Source of the DNA: Microcaldota archaeon
Lineage (GTDB): Archaea > Iainarchaeota > Iainarchaeia > JAADDC01
Direction of reading: 5' to 3'
Length of the DNA: 34,035 bases
Assembly: GCA_027011045.1 (NCBI GenBank)
Contig: JALVAT010000011.1
Span: 1 to 34,035 of the forward strand
Made by a program: the position numbers and the translations under genes. The notes below the pieces were generated by a model, which was given only the letters and a program-made list of their open reading frames with translations, was not told the DNA's origin and did not search any database. Within the stretch, counting starts at the first letter, position 1, and each line of letters opens with the position of its first letter. Shown in pieces: positions 16,264-23,632 of this stretch.

Positions 16264-17148
16264 TTAGACGTAAATATCCCACGGAATGCGATCATCGTTC
16301 AGGACGACAATCCGGCGGAGGTCTAGATACGGGTAGGTCTGTGTGACGCCTATGAACCATGGCGTGTGAACCTGGACCACACCGTGATAGCTATCCCATA
16401 CAATGGGGGACTCCAAGATCTCATAGAGCCAATCAACGGCTTCTGGATCCAAATCCTCCATGACCTTGCGCCACTTTTTGCCAACGCGCCGAGTCTCCTC
16501 GCACCTATGGGAGTGGGGAATATGGGACGTCACACGGATACCAAAGTAGCGAAGCTCCTGGATGGCCTCTGGATATGGGTCCGTAATGTAAATGACGAGC
16601 TTGTCTGCCGTTTTCAGCCAGGGGTTTTCTTCAACAACGGGGGAGCCATCGTTGCGCGCCACCTCCCAGAGGGGATCATACACGCCAGCATTCCAAACCT
16701 CTGTAAAGAACTGGGTACAGCAAGATGGGTAGCCAAGGAGCTCGCCAATTACGAGATGCCCATCGCGCCTGCCCGATGCCTCCTTGAAGCGCCGGGCATC
16801 CTCCTCCGTTCTCGCAATAACCCCGTACCAAAAGTACGGCTCCCCTCGGCGCGGAGGAATATGTTTGTGGGAAAAACCGCTGTAAAAGGCACTCCTTGCA
16901 ATGGGGAGGAAGATTAGACCGTCCCGTTGGATGCGCTCTATGAACTGTGGAAAATTTTCAAGGGTAACGTGATACGTTGCAGCCCTGCGATAGCCGCGTC
17001 GCACCATCTCATACTCCGTAAGGGCATGGAGCCGGGAAATCCTGTTCAGACGAGGCTCCCAGAGCTCCTTATCCCTCGGGGTCCGCCAAATGATTCTCGT
17101 GAAGTTAGATATCTCAAATTCGGCTTTACTTACGTCAAATCGTTTCAT
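16264..17148 (-). CDS. DUF483-like protein with GYPSCC motif, radical SAM partner
   Basis: A 294-residue soluble protein. The block HLVIGELLGYPSCCTQFF (Cys143-Cys144) matches the central motif that I associate with archaeal DUF483 proteins. Its biochemical role is not known to me. Other features are several conserved-looking aromatic/His stretches (HIPHSHRCEETRR) and no membrane segment. The ATG follows the radical SAM stop directly (TGAATG), so the two are translated from one message and probably work together. The adjacent Cys pair could bind metal or act in thiol chemistry on the modified protein; that is speculation. Confidence 0.7.
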   Translation of the reverse strand: MKRFDVSKAEFEISNFTRIIWRTPRDKELWEPRLNRISRLHALTEYEMVRRGYRRAATYHVTLENFPQFIERIQRDGLIFLPIARSAFYSGFSHKHIPPRRGEPYFWYGVIARTEEDARRFKEASGRRDGHLVIGELLGYPSCCTQFFTEVWNAGVYDPLWEVARNDGSPVVEENPWLKTADKLVIYITDPYPEAIQELRYFGIRVTSHIPHSHRCEETRRVGKKWRKVMEDLDPEAVDWLYEILESPIVWDSYHGVVQVHTPWFIGVTQTYPYLDLRRIVVLNDDRIPWDIYV

Positions 17149-18336
17149 TCAGCCACACCTTCTCCCACCGCTATCGAGGTGCCGCATACCGCCATCCAAG
17201 TGCTCTATGCCATCAGAATGCTGAACATTACTATCCAAGTGACGAATACCGCCGTCGACATGCTCGAAGGATTTATTGGGGCGAGAAGATTGTTGCTCGC
17301 GGAACTTCTGTATGTAGGCGGGCGTAACCCCCATAAACCGCAGCACGGAATCATAATAGTCAAGAACAGCGCGCCATGCAGGGCAGTTCAGATCCCTGTT
17401 GCGCCAGTCCCCATTCAACCCATTGGCCGAACAGCCGCCGTAGCAAATAGGGAAGTACTTGCAGCCTCTGCATCCCCCGTATTCATAGGGAGTCTTGGAA
17501 AGGGCCTCCTCCCGGATCTGCATCCTTCGAGAATCCCGAACAAGGGGAAGATGCCGCTGGCAGTTCGTTATTATCTTGTCGCCACGGAGCACAAGAGCTG
17601 CTGCCGTGTTAAAGGGATCGCAGGGCCTGAAGACGCAAACAACCTCGCCCTTGCCCGTAATCGCGTTCCAAAGATCTACAAAGGGAGACCACCTATACCC
17701 ACGGTCAAACATGAACTCGGCAAGGCGACGGTAGACCTGTGCAAGGCGATCTGGATCCAAGAAGAGGTCCTTGGGGGCAGGGTATCCAAGGGGGTTTAGG
17801 CGCCCGGTCACCCCAAGATCCCCGGACATGTGGTCAATAAATTCTAGGAGACGGCTGAAACGTTCCTCGGTTCCGGCGTTATAACGATGCACAACGGTGA
17901 TTAGACCGACACTGACACCCTCTGAAACGAGGCGCTCAATATTATCCAGGACGCGCTTTGTAAGATTTGGGGGAGCCCGGAGTACATTAAGCTCACCGGG
18001 TCCGTCGATGCTAACGCCAACACTCACCTTAAACTCCTTGAAGAGCTCGATGATCTCGTCGTTTATGAGGGTTCCGTTCGTCTGAATGGAAATAGGGTAG
18101 CCATACTTCCTAATCGTCTCAAAAATGCGCCGGATGTGCTCCGGGGGAAGTATCAACGGCTCTCCACCGTGCAGTGTAACAAGGTGCCCGACATCCGGGT
18201 CGCGGGAGGAGAGCAACCGTTCCAACTCTCCGATAATCCAGTCTATGTCGTAGTCAGGGTTGCGAAAGAGCCTGTTCTGGTAGCAGTACTTGCAGGATAA
18301 GTTACACGCAAGGGTGGGCTTGATCAGTAGGGACAT
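17149..18336 (-). CDS. Radical SAM/SPASM peptide-modifying enzyme with a His-Xaa-Asp tail
   Basis: A 395-residue enzyme. The radical SAM motif CNLSCKYC (Cys11, 15, 18) binds the SAM-cleaving [4Fe-4S] cluster, and HGGEP at 56-60 is the typical GGE motif. The C-terminal SPASM-like domain supplies Cys234, 239, 259, 289, 292, 298, 302 and 318 (GCRGCKYFPICYGGC) for auxiliary clusters. SPASM enzymes of this layout modify ribosomally made peptides or mature sulfatases. Residues 359-388 carry five H-x-D motifs (HVD, HLD, HSD, HLD, HLD) spaced 7, 7, 6 and 7, matching the repeats of the protein encoded next door. A TATA-like box at 18357-18369 permits its own leaderless transcript from ATG 18336. Confidence 0.9.
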   Translation of the reverse strand: MSLLIKPTLACNLSCKYCYQNRLFRNPDYDIDWIIGELERLLSSRDPDVGHLVTLHGGEPLILPPEHIRRIFETIRKYGYPISIQTNGTLINDEIIELFKEFKVSVGVSIDGPGELNVLRAPPNLTKRVLDNIERLVSEGVSVGLITVVHRYNAGTEERFSRLLEFIDHMSGDLGVTGRLNPLGYPAPKDLFLDPDRLAQVYRRLAEFMFDRGYRWSPFVDLWNAITGKGEVVCVFRPCDPFNTAAALVLRGDKIITNCQRHLPLVRDSRRMQIREEALSKTPYEYGGCRGCKYFPICYGGCSANGLNGDWRNRDLNCPAWRAVLDYYDSVLRFMGVTPAYIQKFREQQSSRPNKSFEHVDGGIRHLDSNVQHSDGIEHLDGGMRHLDSGGRRCG

Positions 18337-18356
18337 ACTCGAAGAATGGGTGGGGC

Positions 18357-18369
18357 AAAAATGTTAAAG
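18357..18369 (-). promoter_or_regulatory. TATA-like box of the radical SAM gene
   Basis: CTTTAACATTTTT on the minus strand is centred about 27 nt upstream of the radical SAM ATG. The maturase and its DUF483-like partner could therefore be expressed without the upstream fibre genes. Confidence 0.45.
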
Positions 18370-18396
18370 GGTTTTGAAAGTGTGTCGCGAAAATGC

Positions 18397-19293
18397 CTAT
18401 GGTTCTATGGGATGTACATCGTCGACATGGGGGGCTGGGGTGTCTGAGTAGGGCAGCTTGTCGGAGTGCGGCAGTTCATCGCTGTGGGGGATATCATCGT
18501 ACGCATCACTGTGGTCAAGATGTATATCATCGTGAACGATGTGTGGCTCGTCTATGTGGCTAGTATCACTCCAGTCCTGGTGGGAGACATTCGTATGGTC
18601 CGAGTAGTCCCCATGGCCCGTATCTGCATGGTCAGAATAATCATCTGTCCAGTCGGAATGTGAATCGTACCAGTCGCCATGGTCAATTGTGTGATCGATG
18701 TAGCTGTTGTTTGAGTCCCAGTGGCCATCATCATGCCCACAGTCAGGATCATACGTAGTACACTCCAAAGAACCATCCTGATGACAGCAGTTTGTGGGAC
18801 AATCCATGTGATCATCCATGTGGCCAGAGCTGTCCCCATACTCGTCAGCATGATGATCTGCTATGTTGGCGTGGGTGACACAGGGGTCTTCGTCGGAGTG
18901 GGAGGTGCCGTCCGTGTGATCTGCATGCGGTGTGTTCGAATGGCTGGTATCGTCGTGGGCCGCCACGTTAGAATGGTCCGAGTGCGTGCCGTCTGCATGC
19001 CAGTAGCGCTTGTTGCCGTCAACATCTATGAAGTATACCCAGTCGCTGGACACCCACGCAGAGCCAGAAGCACCGGAGGAACTACCCACAAGGGCAGAGG
19101 GAAGACTGCGCAAGTCACTATTGGCGTCGATGTAGTATATCCTATCCGCATTAATCCATATGGAGCCGGGCCTGCCAGAAACGCCACTGGTAACTAGCTC
19201 CCCCTCCTGGGCACGCTCGTTGCCATTCTCGTCTATGTAGTGGAGCTCTGTCCCTTCGACCCACATGGAGCCCGGCTGAGGCAAGCACTTCAC
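18397..19293 (-). CDS. His-Xaa-Asp repeat protein, candidate radical SAM substrate
   Basis: A 298-residue protein in two parts. Residues 8-98 hold three repeats of about 35 residues, each starting GS-x-W (8, 43, 77) and containing (Y/F)ID followed by an N/D/G-rich turn. Residues 99-298 are extremely rich in His, Asp and Ser, with 24 H-x-D motifs (HSD, HAD, HMD, HLD and others) plus four H-x-N. A Cys cluster lies at 138-185 (MDCPTNCCHQD, YDPDCGHDD). There is no signal peptide. It starts with GTG four bases after the preceding stop and lies just upstream of the radical SAM gene. A modified structural repeat or a metal-binding domain are both possible. I know of no named family with this composition. 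Confidence 0.85.
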   Translation of the reverse strand: MKCLPQPGSMWVEGTELHYIDENGNERAQEGELVTSGVSGRPGSIWINADRIYYIDANSDLRSLPSALVGSSSGASGSAWVSSDWVYFIDVDGNKRYWHADGTHSDHSNVAAHDDTSHSNTPHADHTDGTSHSDEDPCVTHANIADHHADEYGDSSGHMDDHMDCPTNCCHQDGSLECTTYDPDCGHDDGHWDSNNSYIDHTIDHGDWYDSHSDWTDDYSDHADTGHGDYSDHTNVSHQDWSDTSHIDEPHIVHDDIHLDHSDAYDDIPHSDELPHSDKLPYSDTPAPHVDDVHPIEP

Positions 19294-19296
19294 CCG

Positions 19297-19551
19297 TCAC
19301 GTTACGTACTTGTCGGAGCCCACAGGTAGTTGCAGGCCACCGATGTTCTTAATCACGGCTCCGTTTCCGTCTATATACGTACCGTATATTTGCATGCCGC
19401 CGTTAACGTCAATATGATCCGTGTAGATTTTAACCGTGTGCTCGCCCACCTTGAGATCGATCACACGTAGCGTTTCAACCGGCACATCCTTGAGCAACCA
19501 ATTCACGAAGCGCACCTTCAACCGATGGAGCACCCTGCTAAAGTATCCCAT
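19297..19551 (-). CDS. Small fibre-associated protein, unknown function
   Basis: An 84-residue protein with a basic N-terminal half (FSRVLHRLKVRFVNWLLKD) and a beta-rich half containing HIDVNGGMQIYG and YIDGNGAVI. The ID-x-NG turn recurs in the three N-terminal repeats of the His-Xaa-Asp protein and at the C-terminus of the fibre protein (KIDANGDIWI), so these three neighbours may pack together. ATG 19551 has AGGTGG seven bases upstream. No family is recognised. Confidence 0.7.
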   Translation of the reverse strand: MGYFSRVLHRLKVRFVNWLLKDVPVETLRVIDLKVGEHTVKIYTDHIDVNGGMQIYGTYIDGNGAVIKNIGGLQLPVGSDKYVT

Positions 19552-19560
19552 GGAACCACC

Positions 19561-22500
19561 TCATTTCCATTGGTGTATCTTGCCGCGAATCCAAATATCG
19601 CCGTTGGCGTCGATCTTCATAATGGGTTTACCCTGTGGGTTCAGCAGAACAAGGGCGTCGTTCCCATCTTCCACCACGCGGAAATTGTTCTTGAATTTCA
19701 AGTCGCCGGCTTGAAGCAGCGTGGAGGCTATTATACTCGGGGCGCGTATGGCACCGGCGGCGGATATTGACGTGGTGGTGTTCGAAAGGTCAATATAGTA
19801 CGACGGATTGTCCCGATCGGTGAACTTCGTTCCCCTGATCTCGCCGGCGACGTCCAGTTTAGCTCCGGGGGAAGTTGTGCCGATGCCAACGTTCCCGCCG
19901 TTGAAGTAACTGTCCCCATTTACCGAGATGCTCACTATTGCCGTAGGGGTTCCGTTACCAGCATACAGCACAAGGGCCTTTTTTCCTGTAGTGTTTGTTT
20001 CCCTGAAGAGCGTAACAAATACGTCTGACGTGCTGTCTGACTGATACGGATTAAGATCTACCCTTGTCTCCCTATAGCTGCCTACAAAGGGGTTTATTGA
20101 AAATAGATTGGTTACATAGAGCCGCGATCTGGAGAGGATGCTCCCGTTCACGTCTAGCTTCGCAGCGGGGGAAGTCGTGCCAATGCCAACGTTGCCCGTG
20201 GACCTCTTAACAACAAAGGTCTTTGAATCCTCGTTCACGACAAGGGCAACGTCGCTAGTGCTGATCTCGTGGGAAACGTAACCGCTGGGGATCGAACCGG
20301 TGGTGGGTGTTATAAGGGACCAGCCATATCCGGTAATACGTCGGATTTCAACCCGCATACCGTAGGACGAGTTTGGATTGGAAACATAGATCTCGAGGTA
20401 CATCGGATCGTAAGTGCCGTTTTCGAGGATGCGGATCTTCGTGACTCCAGAGGTCTCGGAGCCGTAACGAGAAGTACTCAACACGTTGAGAACAATACCA
20501 TTCGCGTTGCCGAAGTTAGCCCCCGCAATGAAGTAAACGTGCCCGTGGGCTCCTCCGACAGCCCAACGAATCTCAAAGATCCCTGCATTATTAGAGGCGT
20601 TGGAAGGAGATTGCGCAATGCGGTACCACTGAGAGGTGCTGGCAGGAACGGTGAGAACGGTCTTCTGGAGGTACACATCATTGGCGTAAATAGCGTTTAG
20701 CCTAGAGGTGGCTGCAGGATCCAAATAGTATCCAGTATTCCCAGAGTCGTAGTAAATGGGGGCGAGGATCTTCGACCCCACGCGCAGAGTACCCCTGTGG
20801 TATGCATTGCCCGCTGCGGTAAAGTAGTGCTGTACGATTGCGTTGGCAGTGCCCTGGGAACAGCCGCCGTTGGAACAGGAGCCACCCCATATGGAGAAAC
20901 GCTCTGAATCGTCCTGGTCGTCCTGCAGGTACAAGCGAAGATCATAGTCACTGGTTCCCGACTGGAAGATCCGGAGGAAGGCGTTGTCGTTGGAGCTCGC
21001 AATGCGGGGGAAGCTCATGATGATGCTGTTCGCCTCACCGCCCAGGGTGAGGTAGCCTCCGTTGGGTGTGGGTACCGCAGCCCCCTCCACGCGCAGGTAC
21101 CCATTGTAGATGTGCAGCTTCGCAGCGGGGGAGGTTGTTCCAATTCCAACGTTGGTGCTATTGTCGTAGATCTGGGAGTTGCCCAGGGTTGTGCTGCCAG
21201 TCCACTTGGGGATGTAGTTCTGGGTGCCGGAGCCTGTCACACCTGCATTGTCCGTACCGCAGAGTATATTACCGGAAGAATCGGTGTAGAGCTTGGAACA
21301 GTTTGTTCTTGTAGCGAGACGGAGCGTTCCACCCTCTACAGAAAGAACATCGGGTCCAGTAATGCGAAGGCGAACGTCGTAGTCCGAAGTGCTGCCGTTA
21401 TAGTGAAAATCGATGTAAGGAGTACCAACACCAGCCGTTGAGTTGTCACCGCCAAGTTCGATGCTACCGCCCTGATTGCCAGTGATTAAAGAGTTGTTAC
21501 CCCAGCGGACAGCCCCAACGTAGACGGTACCGGCAACGTACGCGTTGCGCCAGCGGGCTGAGGACGTGCCGAGGTCAGTAGCGTTATCCGAGTACGGTCG
21601 CAGGGTACCGTTAATGGCCACAGACTTGTTAAAGTAAAAGGCTGGCCTGTCGGTTATGAAATGTGCCCATGAGCTGTTCTGGGAACCGATATCGACATAT
21701 CCGGCAGGTGTCGCCACACGGAGAGCGTTGTTGGAGCCCTTTGAAAGCGCAGTATTGGAATCTCCGACGTAGTATGTCGGTGCCAGGATGGAGCCCGAAG
21801 CGGAGATCACGGAGGAAGTAACCGCAGTAAATGAGCCGGACAGAGAATATACGGACTTCCAGCGGTTAGAGGAAGTCCCGAGGTTTATATTGTTGTCACG
21901 CTCGGGATAGAAATTCTGGCCGTTAAGAATTACAGAGTATCGGGAATTCCAGTCGCTCTGGAGGCCAGATATGAGCTTAACAGGGCCGTCGGAGGTAACG
22001 TACATCGTTTCGTTCCCGGCATTGTGAACGTTAGTGTAAGTGGTACTCGCAGATTCTCCAGAGCCGATGATCATCTGGCCGCCGCTCTGGATGTATACCC
22101 CAAAGCCGTAGGCGTACGGACCGTAGGGCTGAATCAGCGTAGCGTAATGGGATCCGTCCGTTATACGAACTGCGGAGTTCAAGTTCAGGTCGAAATTGCC
22201 GTAAAGAGTCCCCGAGTTAAGCAAAAGGTTGTACAGCTTGGATGTCGAGGCGGGATCCAGATAATAGCCAGTGTTGTCCCGATCGGTGAACTTCGTTCCC
22301 CCGATCTCGCCGGCGACGTCCAGTTTAGCTCCGGGGGAAGTTGTGCCGATGCCAACGTTCCCAGATCCGTTCACGTAAAGGTATATGCTCCCCGAAGACC
22401 ATCCATCGGCAGTGTGTGCAATCGCAAAGTAATCCCCATAACCATGGAATCCCAACATCCAGCCTTTGTTGTTGGCAGGATTCGTATAGACGATTGCGCG

Positions 22501-23160
22501 ATACTGTGGCCCCGAAGCACTTGATATTGAGATTGCCTTTGTCCACCCCCACCAAGATGTAGTCCCAGAATAACCCGGGATTGAAATGCCATTCTGTGCA
22601 CGAATCTCCCCAGCAACGTCTAGCTTCGCAGCGGGGGAGGTTGTTCCAATTCCAACGTTGGTGCTATTGTCGTAGATCTGGGAGTTGCCCAGGGTTGTGC
22701 TGCCAGTCCACTTGGGGATGTAGTTCTGGGTGCCGGAGCCTGTTACCGTGTTGCCGTCGTAGGGGCTGCACACGATTTTTCCGCTACTATCTGTTGCGAG
22801 ATAATTACAAGGTGCTATGGGTAGGAAGGCGCTGCCGGACACGCTCAGAACGCCCACGGAGATAGAGTTAGAATGAAGGAGGTTCAGCTCGCTACGTCCA
22901 GCGGGATTCACATAATAGGATGTCTGGGGCGTGCTATACAGAGAGCCCGAGATAAAAATGTCTGCCCACGGCGACGAAGAAGACCCGATCGAATAGCTGC
23001 CAGCGGGCACCATGTTTCCAGAGATCGTGGAGTCCGTGAGGATAAACTGACCGTTCCGAACTTCAAGGGGGCGATTGGACACTATGACGCCAGAGGCGTA
23101 GGTAGAGCTGATGAGCAAGAGCACAACTGTAAGGACTAATAGATACCTACCGGGCCGCAT
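19561..23160 (-). CDS. Large secreted fibre/tail-spike-like protein with NVGIGTTSP repeats
   Basis: About 1,199 residues. It begins with a signal peptide (RPGRYLLVLTVVLLLISSTYASG) and continues as a beta-rich, Ser/Gly/Tyr-rich fibre. The phrase NVGIGTTSP followed by (A/G)AKLDV recurs five times, and YYLDPA(A/S)TS phrases also recur. Such repeats are typical of tail-fibre-like trimeric surface proteins. The C-terminus ends ANGDIWIRGKIHQWK, with no membrane anchor and no visible S74 chaperone domain. I use ATG 23160, because GGGTGAT lies just upstream and the signal peptide starts here. It overlaps the preceding gene by 14 nt. Internal DNA repeats of 122 and 89 bp make it recombination-prone. 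Confidence 0.85.
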   Translation of the reverse strand: MRPGRYLLVLTVVLLLISSTYASGVIVSNRPLEVRNGQFILTDSTISGNMVPAGSYSIGSSSSPWADIFISGSLYSTPQTSYYVNPAGRSELNLLHSNSISVGVLSVSGSAFLPIAPCNYLATDSSGKIVCSPYDGNTVTGSGTQNYIPKWTGSTTLGNSQIYDNSTNVGIGTTSPAAKLDVAGEIRAQNGISIPGYSGTTSWWGWTKAISISSASGPQYRAIVYTNPANNKGWMLGFHGYGDYFAIAHTADGWSSGSIYLYVNGSGNVGIGTTSPGAKLDVAGEIGGTKFTDRDNTGYYLDPASTSKLYNLLLNSGTLYGNFDLNLNSAVRITDGSHYATLIQPYGPYAYGFGVYIQSGGQMIIGSGESASTTYTNVHNAGNETMYVTSDGPVKLISGLQSDWNSRYSVILNGQNFYPERDNNINLGTSSNRWKSVYSLSGSFTAVTSSVISASGSILAPTYYVGDSNTALSKGSNNALRVATPAGYVDIGSQNSSWAHFITDRPAFYFNKSVAINGTLRPYSDNATDLGTSSARWRNAYVAGTVYVGAVRWGNNSLITGNQGGSIELGGDNSTAGVGTPYIDFHYNGSTSDYDVRLRITGPDVLSVEGGTLRLATRTNCSKLYTDSSGNILCGTDNAGVTGSGTQNYIPKWTGSTTLGNSQIYDNSTNVGIGTTSPAAKLHIYNGYLRVEGAAVPTPNGGYLTLGGEANSIIMSFPRIASSNDNAFLRIFQSGTSDYDLRLYLQDDQDDSERFSIWGGSCSNGGCSQGTANAIVQHYFTAAGNAYHRGTLRVGSKILAPIYYDSGNTGYYLDPAATSRLNAIYANDVYLQKTVLTVPASTSQWYRIAQSPSNASNNAGIFEIRWAVGGAHGHVYFIAGANFGNANGIVLNVLSTSRYGSETSGVTKIRILENGTYDPMYLEIYVSNPNSSYGMRVEIRRITGYGWSLITPTTGSIPSGYVSHEISTSDVALVVNEDSKTFVVKRSTGNVGIGTTSPAAKLDVNGSILSRSRLYVTNLFSINPFVGSYRETRVDLNPYQSDSTSDVFVTLFRETNTTGKKALVLYAGNGTPTAIVSISVNGDSYFNGGNVGIGTTSPGAKLDVAGEIRGTKFTDRDNPSYYIDLSNTTTSISAAGAIRAPSIIASTLLQAGDLKFKNNFRVVEDGNDALVLLNPQGKPIMKIDANGDIWIRGKIHQWK
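19808..19896 (-). repeat. 89-bp repeat in the fibre gene, copy 1
   Basis: This segment recurs at 22274-22362 with one base difference (CCCCTGATC versus CCCCCGATC). It encodes the TDRDN linker and the GAKLDV/GIGTTSP repeat unit. Confidence 0.85.
21116..21237 (-). repeat. 122-bp repeat in the fibre gene, copy 1
   Basis: Identical by eye over 122 bp to 22622-22743 in the same orientation. It encodes a segment ending in NVGIGTTSPAAKL that begins with TGSGTQNYIPKWTGS. Identity at third codon positions means recent duplication or conversion. Confidence 0.9.
22274..22362 (-). repeat. 89-bp repeat in the fibre gene, copy 2
   Basis: Partner of 19808-19896, one mismatch. Direct orientation, about 2.4 kb apart; recombination would delete about two-thirds of the gene in frame. 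Confidence 0.85.
22622..22743 (-). repeat. 122-bp repeat in the fibre gene, copy 2
   Basis: Partner of 21116-21237, 1,506 bp apart (a multiple of three), so recombination between them would leave the reading frame intact. Confidence 0.9.
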
Positions 23161-23563
23161 TCGCATCACCCGAATAACGGTAAACGCCAATGTACCCGCA
23201 CTCTGCGTTAAGGACGATTTCAGGGGCGCCCTTTGAATAGGATGGGCAGTGACCAGAATCGTTTACCACAACAGCGCAGGCATATCCGTTAAGATCGTCG
23301 TCAAGGCACAGCCCGCCTGTAAAGGGTACGCCGGCAGACTTGGTGGCTGCACAGATCTCACGACACTTGGACACAATAGGGTTGTTTACGTTGAGGTCGG
23401 GCTGGCTACCAGGCAGGACGCCAACGATAGTGCCGGAACGAATATGTGGACTACAGGGCTGGGATAACGATGCCATGAAGTCTCCAACCACATAGCCAAG
23501 GGCGAGGGCAAGGATACCCACAAAAACGCACAGATACTGACAGTAGTGGCTATTCCAACGCAT
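23147..23563 (-). CDS. Cys-rich secreted or membrane-anchored protein heading the fibre operon
   Basis: A 138-residue protein with an N-terminal hydrophobic segment (YLCVFVGILALALGYVVG) and an extracellular domain with about seven further Cys (QPCSP, SKCREICAA, GLCLDDD, YACAVVV, GHCPS, AECGY), likely disulfide-bonded. No family is recognised. It is the first gene after the TATA-like box at 23602-23614 and overlaps the fibre gene by 14 nt. ATG 23561-23563 lies within one copy of a 12-bp direct repeat. Confidence 0.75.
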   Translation of the reverse strand: MRWNSHYCQYLCVFVGILALALGYVVGDFMASLSQPCSPHIRSGTIVGVLPGSQPDLNVNNPIVSKCREICAATKSAGVPFTGGLCLDDDLNGYACAVVVNDSGHCPSYSKGAPEIVLNAECGYIGVYRYSGDANAAR

Positions 23564-23629
23564 TGCAAGATACCCCCAAGGACTAAATTGATTAATAGTA
23601 GCCTATATTTAACGTTTACGCATTGCAAG
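23558..23629 (-). promoter_or_regulatory. Promoter of the fibre/radical SAM operon bracketed by a 12-bp direct repeat
   Basis: CTTGCAATGCGT on the minus strand occurs at 23629-23618 and again at 23569-23558, exactly 60 bp apart. The TATA-like GTTAAATATAGG (about 23603-23614) lies between them. The downstream copy includes the start codon of the first gene. Two direct copies flanking a promoter are a plausible repressor or activator site pair. Confidence 0.55.
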
Positions 23630-23632
23630 GGT

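Noticed and set aside
16927-17799. A 290-codon plus-strand frame opposite the radical SAM and DUF483-like genes
   Set aside because: It is the complementary frame of two well-supported genes, has no promoter, and its translation shows no domain.
18397-19000. CRISPR array or simple DNA tandem repeat
   Set aside because: The repetition is at the amino-acid level (H-x-D) with varied codons and spacing. There are no constant repeats or spacers. No CRISPR array is visible in the window.
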